A stretch of 64,000 bases of DNA from NCBI GenBank assembly GCA_022702705.1, contig CM040426.1, positions 78,887,877 to 78,951,876 on the forward strand, written 5' to 3'. The first letter of the stretch is position 1. The number at the start of each line of letters is the position of its first letter. A program made the position numbers and the translations under genes. Under the pieces are notes generated by a model. That model saw only the letters and a program-made list of their open reading frames with translations. It searched no databases and had not been told where the DNA came from. This document shows positions 24,701 to 35,535 of the stretch, piece after piece. The stretch is from Papilionanthe hookeriana x Papilionanthe teres. Taxonomy: Eukaryota; Streptophyta; Magnoliopsida; Asparagales; Orchidaceae.

Positions 24701-27700
24701 GGAGAAACCATCAATAATAGACAAAGTATCTTCACCAATGTTGTATTTATTGAGCCCTAAACATCTGTGTGAACATGTTCCAAAATACTTTTTGTATTGT
24801 GGATGACAGTTCCAAATGATACATGTGTCTTCTTTCCAAACACACAATATTCATAGAAATCTAACTTGTAGGTGCTCACATCTTTGATCAATTCTTTCTT
24901 CACCAAAGTCTGAAGTGAAGTTTCTTTAGCATGAGCTAACCGGATATGCTACAATATAGTGGTGTTAGGAGAATTATCAGCAATAACAGTCATTCCAATC
25001 ATTGTACTACCCTAAAGATAGTAAAGACTGTGATGACAAAATTCTTTTATTAAAATCTTTGCTCGGTGACATATCCGCAGAACTCCTTCCTCAATAGCTA
25101 CCTTATTTCCTTTTGTCTTCAAAGCTTTAACTGACAAAAAATTCTTTCTGATATCTAGAACATGTTTAACATCAATCAGCTCCCTAACAATACAATCATG
25201 CATCCTAACAAAAGATACTCCTTGCACCAATAATACGACATGTTCGATCGTTTTACATAGTCACTGCACCACTATTTAGTTCCTTGTACGTACAAATCTA
25301 TTCTCGATGAGGATAAATGTGATAGCATCTGTATCAAGAATCCATCATGAATCATCTGTAAAAATAATTGTGAGATACTACAGATAATGATACATCTGAA
25401 TACGTATCATCACATACAATTAAGTTGGCTTTTACCTCATATGCAACTTTCTTTCCCTTCTTCTTCAGCTTCGAATAATCTTTCTTCCAATGACCAGTCT
25501 CTAAATAGTAAGCACACTGATTTTTCCCAAGGCTACACTCACAAGACTTGCACTGCATTTGAGAAGTGTCGTTGCTGCTATTCTTCTTCTTTTCAAACTT
25601 ATCACGTTGGAGTGTAAGTGTCTCAGATGATTTCATCTTTGTAGACTCCTTGTCCCTTCGACGGAACTCGTGATTCAACAGTGAGGTGGTTACTTCGTCA
25701 TAATTCAATACCTCATTCCCATGAATGAGTGTCATCGTGAAGTTTTCATACTCATTTGAGAGCGAATTCAACAGAAAAAACTGTCTCCAACTTCCTCATC
25801 CAAATTTAACAGATCTGCTAATAACTTTGTGAATTCATTCAAGTGCTCATCAATAGTGACTCACCATCTCATCTGAAATCTGTAGATTCAACGTTTCATA
25901 TGAAGACGGTTCTGCTCGCTCTTCGTGAGATATTTGATCTCAAGTATCCTCCATAAATTTCCTGTAGAAGTCTCCATCGCCACCTCATATTTGATCTATT
26001 CTATCATACAATTTCGGATCAAATCACAAACAATCTTGTTCACATTCAATCAATCTCTCTCACATTTATTCAGGATATTCCTCACTTTCCAGGACTTCCT
26101 CTAGATTCAGAGAAAACAATACATCTATCACCTCGCATCATCGTATGCCAAAGTTCATTTTATCGCCAAATTTCATCACACTAATTTTGACGGGATGTGT
26201 AACCACTGATCAATCAGTTTTTCTATCTCCATAGTGGATGTTGTAGAATCTAACATTGTGCTATTGTTCCTACTATTGGAGTCGCTTTTCCAAATAAATT
26301 CATGTGACATAATATCTGAAAAAAAAAAAGAAAAAACAAACAATAACAAAAATTCACCTAAAAAACCTTCAGTTAATAAGTTTGTTTTCCCTAATTTTTT
26401 TTCCCGAAATTCCCTTTTAAAGGAATTTCCTTTTAAAGACGAGCTTTTTGAACGCAGAACCGAAATCACTGTTTGCAGATGCTTTTCTTTTCAAAATTCC
26501 TCCTGATCCCACGCAATTCTTTTTCAGAAATCTTACCCTAAAATTTCCAAAATTACTTTTTCCTTCTTTGAAATTCTCTCTCTTACAAAAAGAAATTTAT
26601 TTGCTTTTTTTGGCTGTCCACGAAAAGCTCCCGACCGAATTTCTATTCCACCAATTGTCGCGAAAAATTTTTACGTCAGCATGTAGAGTTACGTGCGGAG
26701 GCCTATAAAATAATGTCATGTGGTGTGCGTGACAACAAAAAAAAATAACATTCGACCAGAATAGCACAGAGAATATTCCCTCAGTGGTATTCACGTGTTA
26801 TTGTGTCTTATTCAGGTTTTATTGTGTGTTATTCACGTGTTATTCTGCTCTTAAAATATTCTTGGTGTTATAATAACACAATAACACATGAATAATACAT
26901 GAATAACATACAATAACACATGAATAACACATGGGGAATATTCCCTGTGTTATTTTGTTTTTTTTTTCCGACACGCGCGTACGTGGCGCGATGTTACTGG
27001 ACTCCGCATGTAGCTCTACGTGTGGAGTCCTGATGTAAAAAATTTCCCGATATCGCAGCCTTACACACGAGGCCTAACGCTTATTCCACGTCGGACCTGG
27101 CCGGAGCCACCGGTTTGATTGCCGGAACCACGCTGGAACAAAAAAAATATTAAAAAAAACTCCGGACGTACACCTGCTGCCGTCAAAGTTGACCTTCCCC
27201 TCAGATCATGAACCTGTGGTTATGATATCATGCCAAAAAAAAAATGTTGGAAATTTAAAAATTCATACAACAAGAATCAAATACAAATAATTTATATGAT
27301 GATTGGAACAGAAATTTCACTAGTACTGTATGAAAAAAAAAATAGAGATTACAACTTCTGCACTTCTCATCATGCAGTTATCAAAAACTCTAAACCTTTC
27401 CTATAGAGAAGGAATAGGGCAATAAAATCAAAATATCAAATTACTTATTTATAAATAAGCCATAAATACAACATACAGTAAATCTACTACAAAAAATTTG
27501 TTTCTTTAATGTATCTCTCTTCGAAAAAATATTATTTTATACAGCGACGAGGAAGCGTCAAAGCGCCTGATATATAGTTACAGCAAGAGTTTTAATGCCT
27601 TCGCCGCCATGCTTTCCGATGAGGAAGCAAAGAAGTTATCTGGTAATATCTATTCATATATATATATATATTTATATATAATACATCAAAAGACAAGAAT

Positions 27701-30408
27701 AGCACCCGTAAATTCGAAGCTAATGTCAATTTAGATTTGTAAATATTCTCCTAAATTACCATATTTGACTTTTATGATATCAGGCGTGGACGAACTGGTG
27801 TCTGTGTTCCCTAGCAAGCAAAGACAACTTCACACCACAAGATCATGGAACTTCATGGGGTTCCCATCAAGCGCTCCGCGTGGGCCCTTCGAGTCGGATG
27901 TTATCATCGGCATGATCGACACAGGGATCTGGCCTGAGTCCCAGAGCTTCGACGACGCTGGCTTTGGCCCGCCGCCGAGCAAGTGGAAGGGCACTTGTCA
28001 ATCCAATCACAACTTCACATGCAACAAGTACTTAAAACTCCCATCTTTTACATAAACCCCTAACCAATATGTAAATCCATAGTTTTTGCACTAACTAGTT
28101 GAACTACTGGACACAATATTGACAAAAAGTAAGATCATTGGAGCTCAGTACTACCACCTTCAAGGAAATATAAGTGATGATGAGATACCCTCCCCGCGTG
28201 ACAACGAGGGCCACGACACTCACACATCCTCCACAGCCGCCGGCCGTCTTGTCACAAATGCAAGCCTAGCTGGCATTGCAGAGGGAACTGCTCGCGGCGG
28301 CGTTCCTTCTGCAAGAATTGCAGTTTACAAAGTCTGCTGGTTTAGTGGATGTTCCGAAGTTGACATACTCGCCGCCTTCGAGGATGCCATCGCCGATGGT
28401 GTCGACATCATCTCTATTTCGATTGGTGGTGGCGGGGACTACTTCCAGGACCCCATAGCCATAGGATCTTTCCATGCGATGAAGAACAACATTCTGACCT
28501 CGAGCTCGGCGGGGAACAATGGTCCTAGCAATTCCAGCGTTGGGAATTACGCGCCATGGCTTCTTACTGTCGCAGCGAGCACCATTGACCGCAAGATCGT
28601 TGCACAAACTAAGCTTGGTAATGGAGTAGAATTTCAGGTGATTAATTTTTGTACCTGGTTGTTGGTATATGAAAGCAATTATCTAATCAATTACTTGGAA
28701 AATTAAATTGTCGAACAATTTCAATTGGCATGCTAATCGTATGCTATTAACGTGGTTATAGGGGATGGCAGTGAACACCTATGGCTTGGATGGAGCAATG
28801 TATCCTTTGATATTGGGCGAAAATGCACCTAACATTTCAGCAGGTGCCGACCCATTCCTCTCAAGGTGAACTTGCTAGTACTGATCTGTCGATCAAACTT
28901 ATTCATTAACTAATTTGAATTATTCATCAAGTCAAAAGTGAATATTGGTATAAAGAACATAAGCTTATCTATGCAACCCTTTTGTTACGCAGTTATTGTG
29001 GCGTAGGAACACTGGACAGTACATTAGTGAAGGGGAAAATTGTTATTTGTAGTGGCTTTGGCAACGGCTTGGGGCCGCAGCTTGCAGGAGCGGTTGGAGC
29101 AATCATGCCTGCAATGGGTGCTAATGATTTCTCATTCGAGTTCTCGCTTCCTGTCTCAGTTTTGGGACCAAACGGCACCAAACAAGTTCTAAATTATGCC
29201 AACAAAACTAGGTTGCTCTCAATTGCTAAGATTAATATTCTCTCAATTAATTTCCACGTGAAAAATTATAAGTTATTAGTTATAATTATATATATAACTA
29301 CATATATCTTTAATCCTTAATCTCTATGTTGTTTTGACAATCCATTCTTTATTATTTGTATAATAGCAACGCTACCGCAAGTATCTCAAAGAGTCAGGCT
29401 GTGTTCGATGCGGCAGCGCCATATGTGGCATCATTCTCATCACGTGGTCCAAATCCTACCACCCCAAATATACTAAAGGTAATTAATTAATTAATTAATT
29501 TGACACTTGGATTAAGCTTTATTTTGCATAATTATGACAATAATGTGCATATATGTGTAATGTAGCCGGACCTTACTGCACCAGGGGTGGACATTTTAGC
29601 AGCGTGGTCTCCACTTGGCGCAGAGAAACTCGGAGTATCTTATAACATTATATCGGGCACATCCATGGCTTGCCCACATGCCACCGGGGCTGCTGCCTAT
29701 GTCAAGTCATTTAATCCAACTTGGTCTTCAGCTGCCGTAAAATCTGCTCTTATCACCACTGGTAATATTAATTCTTTTTTTTTTTTTTTGGAATCGTTAA
29801 TGCATGCCTGTTAGAAGTAAATTTAAGCTACAATTTTTCTTCATTCAGTCTTGAAAAGCACTGAACTTTAATTCTTAATTCTTGCAGCCTATGTGATGAG
29901 CTCAACTAAGAATGTAGACGCAGAATTTGCTTATGGAGCAGGTCACATAAACCCACTTGCAGCTTTGAATCCCGGTCTAGTCTATGATGCTCAAGAGATT
30001 GACTACATTAAAATGCTATGTGGTGAAGGCTATAGCACCAAAAATCTAAGACTTGTCACCGGAGATCAGAGCAGTTGCACCTCTGCTAATAATGGAACAG
30101 TGCTAGATCTCAATTATCCCTCCTTTGCTTTTAAAACTCAACAAGGAAAATCTTTTTCAACATCCTTCCAAAGAACAGTCACAAATGTGGGAGTGCCAAA
30201 TTCCACATACAAGGCAATAGTGAATGTTCCTCCTAGTCTCAAGGTCAGTGTAGAGCCGAATGTATTATCATTTGAAGTTTTGCTGGAGAAGAAATCATTT
30301 TCAGTCCAGCTTGATGGAGATGCTCCAAAGACCATTATCTCAGCCACTTTGATCTGGAGTGATGGCGTTCATGATGTCCGAAGTCCAATTGTCGTGTATA
30401 GTTATTAA
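21737..30408 (+). CDS. Cucumisin-like subtilase B (10 exons, 5.5-kb intron 2, Gly-to-Asp next to catalytic His)
   Basis: Tandem paralogue of gene A. Exons: 21737-21850, 21968-22062, 27545-27642, 27784-28027, 28130-28637, 28762-28865, 28993-29211, 29367-29478, 29566-29761, 29888-30408. They join to 736 residues with no stop, and exon phases match gene A. The signal peptide core is LLLLLSMVFM. The triad is Asp148, His212 and Ser531, with oxyanion Asn313. Residue 213, directly after the catalytic His, is Asp (codon GAC 28215-28217) where A and C and the family have Gly; this could weaken or change activity. The intron 4 acceptor is AAAAG, a poorer polypyrimidine context than in gene A. Intron 2 holds a decayed copia element. 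The last exon is about five-sixths identical to that of gene A by eye. Whether the long intron is spliced efficiently is unknown. Confidence 0.88.
22313..22554 (-). repeat. 3' LTR of the copia element in gene B
   Basis: Aligns with 27245-27477 over its length (for example AAAAATTCA.A.AACAA.AATCAAA.ACAA and TATAAATAAG at the far end) with many differences. Confidence 0.75.
22670..23170 (-). pseudogene. Copia RNase H fragment
   Basis: A 166-residue open stretch with TLSSTEAE, EAIWMQGLL, YCDSQSAI and a TKHIDARYNFVPDLI segment, typical of the C-terminal RNase H of Ty1-copia polyproteins. It is cut off from the rest of pol by frameshifts, so not functional alone. Confidence 0.85.
24248..24457 (-). 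pseudogene. Copia integrase fragment
   Basis: Contains a YWAEVIQNACHLMNCLPSSA segment followed by an RVFGCPNYYH segment, the familiar end of the copia integrase core. Flanking frames are broken. Confidence 0.8.
25352..25771 (-). pseudogene. Copia gag fragment
   Basis: A 139-residue frame starting with SLSNEYENF and containing a LLNHEFRR segment, a lysine-rich tract and a damaged CCHC-like motif (CAYYLETGHWKKD). It matches the gag C-terminus of plant copia elements. Confidence 0.75.
26660..27049. mobile_element. Fold-back (hairpin) element FB-1 nested in the copia element
   Basis: A 390-bp imperfect inverted repeat with arms of about 190 bases. The right end reads inward as GGGAAATTTTTTACATCAG and the left as GCGAAAAATTTTTACGTCAG. 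Both arms continue through a CACGTAGAGCTACATGCGGAGTCC-like stretch (abbreviated), an A-run, GGAATATTCCC and ATAACACATGAAT-type tandem motifs up to the centre near 26860. It has no coding capacity. It lies between gag and the 5' LTR of the copia element and so arrived after it. A diverged relative is at 48676-48962. A clear target duplication was not found. Confidence 0.75.
27245..27477 (-). repeat. 5' LTR of the copia element in gene B
   Basis: Begins TGTTGGAAAT on the plus strand. The adjoining minus-strand sequence TGGCATGATATCAT is a possible eroded primer-binding site. Confidence 0.75.
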
Positions 30409-31010
30409 AATTTTGGCTTTCATTCTATATGAAAAAATATACTAATTGCTATCAAAGATTATATGCTTCTTTAATCTTAATTAATGTATTTTAATTCTCT
30501 TTGATTAGTAATTCTTAATTCGTCCCAATGATTTAATGCATTCTATATTGAGAAAGATTATCTACTTAATCACTTAGATTATGTTCATCTTTTCTATTTT
30601 TTTTATCATAATTTTACGTTTATATTTCTCTTTACTCAAAAATATATGATAAAATGCTAGAAATAACCAATTTAAGCTCAAGTTTGACTAGGATTATTAT
30701 TAGTGTGAACAGATAAATATATAAAAAAATAACAACATCCTTATCACTCAATAAGAATATGCAAAGAAATTCCTAAAAAAAAAAAAAGATTGATGGCTCT
30801 AATCCCATTAGAATGTTGTGGAATGTGAAATCAATTTACTTGAGAGTGATTAATGGAAAAAGAGAATTTAACATCCCAAAAAAGTCTTATTGTCAAAAGC
30901 TTACACCATCTAACATTTATAAAGCCATACATCGTATACGTTATTTCGGTAGTTAGTAGTTACATGGAAGCTCCAACAACTTAATTGTAGACTACAAAGT
31001 AAAAGAAAAA
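30409..31010 (+). other. 3' flank of gene B, shared with gene A
   Basis: Homologous to 9186-9840 (see that entry). No gene. Confidence 0.6.
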
Positions 31011-31399
31011 TTGATACATCATAAGTAATTATCATTTGATTTTGTAAATACTTATTTTGTGAATTTGCTTTGAAATGAAGTTTTTTATTGTGTTTTCTTC
31101 GTGTTTTGTGATGTCTTTCTCTTACTCTTTCTTCTTATTTGGAAATAGTGACATGAGAAGATTATATCGTTATTTTCCTTCTACTTTTATTTTGCAATGA
31201 GTATCATTCATGTTTAGGATATTGGGATGCAAGCTAGAATACGTTTTAATTATAAATGTGATGGTTTACTTTTTTACTTACGTTTCATTTACATTACAAT
31301 AAGAGCACGTTGTAGTGTTAAAATTCGTTGTAATTGCGCTATAATCCGACAGGGCGATGTAATTCTCAATAAAGTGGAACCGCATTCAAATTCCATGGA

Positions 31400-32104
31400 T
31401 GGTGAAGTTCGTGGGAGTTGAGTGCAAATAAATAGGGAAATATACTTTGATGGGCGTAGAATTAAAGATTTTAGGGTGACAGACTAAAATCCCCAATTTG
31501 GTCGTAGTGTTTGGAAACTAAAGCGAGAGTTAGCCTTTAAGCGAAGGGAAGTGGGAGCTATGGAGTGAGGTCCAGTATCCTCCTAGCCTAACCATGAATT
31601 TGGGGACTAAACCTAAGATAGAGAATATGATGGTTTCTATTATGCACTCTGAAGAGGGTAAAGAATAGGATTGTTTCTATTTGGCACATACAATATTTAA
31701 TGCATCTCATTCCTTTATATTATCAAATTCAATACATAAGAATAGTAGATTTTATTATCTCAAAATTCTCTAAACCAACTCATTTAGAAATGTTATCTTT
31801 AGAAGTAATATTTGTATTTAGAAATTGTTATGTCCTTACTTATAATCATCTGCATTTAAGAGTAGTTGCTAGATAAAACATCACTTATATTGACCCTTCA
31901 ATTTAAATTCTGATAATAGTGGACTAGAATTTGACTAAGAATCTCTTATCTCGCTTCCCTATGAGATCGATAAACAGGAATCTGCTAAAGCCCTGTATTA
32001 CTTGAGTGATGTGTATACTTGCATTTGAAATTATGACTTTACAAAATCATTATAAATATATAAATCTGGGTTCATAAATTCGTGCATATAAAAAAGTCGC
32101 ATCA
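31400..32104 (+). repeat. LTR family R2, partial copy
   Basis: Shares with 59207-60938 and 63074-64000 the core TGCAAATAAATAGGGAAATATACTTTGATGGG.GTAGAATTA (abbreviated), GGTGACAGACTAAAATCC and CAGCCTAAC. It also shares the distal TCCCTRTGRGATCGATA and ACTTGAG.GAT.TGTATACTTGCATTTG blocks. It ends GCATCA, as the complete copy does. The 5' limit is uncertain because the first kilobase is poorly conserved. This type of block is common in LTRs of plant Ty3-gypsy elements. Confidence 0.6.
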
Positions 32105-35100
32105 ATGGGCTAGCGCAACAATTGGTAGCTTTCTATTTAAAGCTCTGTTGATCTCAATTAAATTAAGCATTTCATATGTTCTCCTTACTAAGCTTCCTTC
32201 TTTCAAAGCCTTCAGAATTTTGTGTGTTGTATTAGATATAATCTCAGTTCTCTTCTGCTTAGTGGTTGTGGCTTAATGTTTTTGAGTCTAGAAGAATTAT
32301 ATTACCTTGGCAGTAGAGCCATTCATTTTAACCCCAGACAGATTTTTGAATTTATTATAAGTAGAAAAAATAACTTTTAGCATTAATTTTTGCTGACCAA
32401 GCAATTGTTTTTTAATGATTGTTAAATCAAAGCTCAATATTTCTTTTCTTCATCTGCTTTCTAAATAGCCTTCCTTCATATAAAAAAGCTTTAACATCAC
32501 ACATTTCAGGCGCAAAATGATTATTAAGTAGGTTGACATGTTTATGAATGAGTACCAAAGAGATTTTTTTGTTGTCCTACTATAGTTCTCTTTATTTTTA
32601 GGCTTTACTAGTGTTAGCCTTTCAAACATTGAGACTCTCCTTTGGGAAACCCCATTAGTGACACCTTCATCTTCAATAGATTTCATCTTATGCGTGGGCC
32701 AGTTGACACGGCTGCAAATACTTCAATGATGAGCATCTCCAATATTGTCACTTTGTTAGCAAATTTTAAGACATTGTGCACTCTAATAAATATAGTTTTA
32801 GATAACTTATTCTCAATAATAGAGATATAACGTCATTGAGCCCAAAAATATGCCTATTATCACCAGTAAAGCACTTCCTTCTAAACCCATTTTATACTTT
32901 CAAATTGGTTATAAATATGAATACTTGATCCTACAACTAGAGTGTGTTAAAGAGTCAGTTGCTCAAGTAGTAGTTACTAAACTCCCAGTTCAATGTTCCT
33001 CTTTCTCTAATTTTCCATGATGTACAAGCTAAAATGCATAACTTATATATACTTTAGCAAATTGAGTCTTCCTTGATGAATGTAACAACTATATTAATGG
33101 CCCCAATTTCAATGATGAGAACCTCTAATTTATTGAGCTGGGTAGTGGTGAAGCATAATGAGATCCCAAAGAGAGTATTCAAATCTATAGAGAATAAAAT
33201 AACACTTCTAGGTGTCAACCATCGTAATATTTAATAGTAGAAACATATTCTTCCAATTCAAATTTTAATATACATCTTTTCATTGACTTCTTTGAAGTTG
33301 AAATCATAGGTTATACACTTCAACTTGTTAACATAAACTTGGCATGAGGCGGTGGTCCTAAAAATTGTATGTCTTTATGTTATAAACTTTTGATAGTGAA
33401 TACTTAGACTTGAAACTCCAATATTACACCCTGATACACAACTTTTAAAGCTTATTTCTATATTAGGACCTTTTGATAATAGATTCATGGATCAAAATCT
33501 TGGTCATACCATGAAGTTTACTATATAAATTTACTTTTTTGTTGGAATGACAAATTTTTAGATTGAGATATAAAGATAATACCCCTGTATTCACCAAATA
33601 GAATTTATTTTTCAGTTGGGACCTTTTAGAAGCATACAAAAGAGTCATGCCCCAATGTTCACCAGATAGAATTTATCTTTCTGTAAAAACATTTTGGCAA
33701 CAAACACTCAAATTAAACTTTAAGGGTCATTCCCAAATGTTTACCATAGAGACTTTACTCAAGCTTGAAGTAATTACAATGAATGAAAATAAATTAACTT
33801 TTTCCTTATCTTTTAATATTTAAACTACAGAAAAAGGAGATATTATCGGCTGGAAATCAGCTAGTAATAGATTGAATTTCTATCGGTAATAAGAATTACT
33901 AGCTAAAATTCATTAGAAACAATTCAGTCATTAAAACCTCAGTTGCAATAAATTTATGAGTGAAAGTTTATGTTGTTAACTTTAGCGGCTGATTTGTGTT
34001 AAATTTTAGCAGTCATAAGATGCTTTCCGAGAGAATGATCAGCCGTATAAATAACATTTGAATTTCTGATGAATTTATGCCCAGTTGGATTTGTGGTTGA
34101 TTTGATGGTCATAGGATAGCTTGCAACAAAACTAATTAGCCACAAAATAACGTCAGAACTTACAATAGATTAGTTCAACCGTTAATTAATGGCTAAAAGA
34201 TTAGCCACAAATCAGTTAGAAAGTTGTACGAAAAATAAAAACATATATATTAAAAGCTAATCAAAATTTTAACACCTGTAAAGAGAGATCATAACACTCA
34301 ACAATAATATAAAACATATCTCACAATTGATTGAACAAACAAAAAGAGACATTGAAAAATGATGAAATCATCATATACTTCTCAAAAAATCTAATAAATC
34401 ATCTAGTACATAAGTTCCTAAGATATTTATGAAAAAATATATACAATATAACATGCAAATATAAAAGCAAAAAGGAATACATAAAAATCATACATAAAAT
34501 TATTGACCTTATCCTCCTCCTCCTCCCCCACATCTTCATTCTGCACATAATTTAGAGGTCATTTTCCATGGCGATGTATATCAAACTGTAGCTGCATAAC
34601 TGTGGCCTAGAGCCTCTTAGCCCTCACATCCCTATCACGCAATTCAACATCAAATTTCACATTTAACTCCTTAAGATTGATGGCACAGTCCTGCCAAGTT
34701 TTTCATCAATTGATGAAGATGACCTCTAACTTTGACATAAATAGGACAACTCCTCATTGATAAATCCATGTACACACAAGTCCAACACATAAAAACTGTT
34801 AATTAGCGTCAAATTTTACGTCGACCATTATTTCCACACAAAATTAGTGTCGATATTACGTCCCATTAACGACCAACAGATAATTTAAATTATATTTCAC
34901 ATGTATTAAATGATTAAATGATTTATTAAAAATAATTTTAAATTATATTTCACATATATTAAATGACTTATTATTTATTCCAATCTAATTATTTAATCAT
35001 TTTATCATTTTCTTATAATAAATATTTGAATCAAATCATATGTTATTCATACTAAATAAGTATTCATAAGAGCAAAAAAAAATCAGACTTGAGCTTGAGT

Positions 35101-35535
35101 TGAACCTCAAACTTGATTAATTTAATCAAGATCAAACTCAAGCAATGGATGGGCTAAGCTCAAATCAATTGATTTACATCCTGAAACTACTCGTTACAAC
35201 CAATAAGGTGCTCTAAACTCGAAAAGAAGAAAGAAAAAAGAAGAAACTTACAAAGACCAACAAATAAAGTAAGCTCTTGAATTTATTTTACAAGCAAGCA
35301 ACATCATAAAGTATTTCAAGTACATAATTTTATTTTGTATTGCACTTAGAGTGTATGTAATTTTGTTATACTTGAAACCAAACATCTCCAATTAAGACAT
35401 GACATCACTATCGATTAAAAAGACTACGGTGGTCGCACAAAACCATTAATATTGCTTACAACTTTCTTTTATATGTTATGAAACATAAAAAATACAACAA
35501 TTATTTGGAGAACCTTTCGTCTTCCGACACAACAA
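32105..35535. other. Intergenic between genes B and C, probable transposon debris
   Basis: No intact gene. The minus-strand frame at 32450-32686 contains QRRVSMFERLT, faintly like the tail of some plant retroelement gag proteins. From 33850 to 34880 the sequence repeats words such as TTAGCCACAAA, GCGGCTGATTTG and TTACGTCGACC that resemble subterminal repeats of CACTA-type elements, but no CACTA termini were found. Assignments here are weak. Confidence 0.35.

Larger units (their letters stand above)
22313..27477 (-). mobile_element. Decayed Ty1-copia retrotransposon in intron 2 of gene B
   Basis: Diverged short LTRs lie at 22313-22554 and 27245-27477, with a minus-strand polypurine tract (AAGGTGGAGATT, 22555-22566) beside the first. 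AGTAA is found at both junctions within a base, a likely 5-bp target duplication. Minus-strand fragments appear in copia order: gag-like with a decayed zinc knuckle (25352-25771), the zone before integrase (25012-25230), integrase core (24248-24457), and RNase H with the motif YCDSQSAI (22670-23170). Frameshifts and stops interrupt all of it, and the reverse transcriptase core is not readable. It lies opposite to gene B. LTR divergence suggests an old insertion. Confidence 0.88.

Noticed and set aside
22063..27544. Gene B as a pseudogene broken by a retrotransposon
   Set aside because: The insertion lies wholly in an intron, splice sites are kept, and all ten exons join to one open frame. The Asp substitution leaves activity open but does not break the gene.
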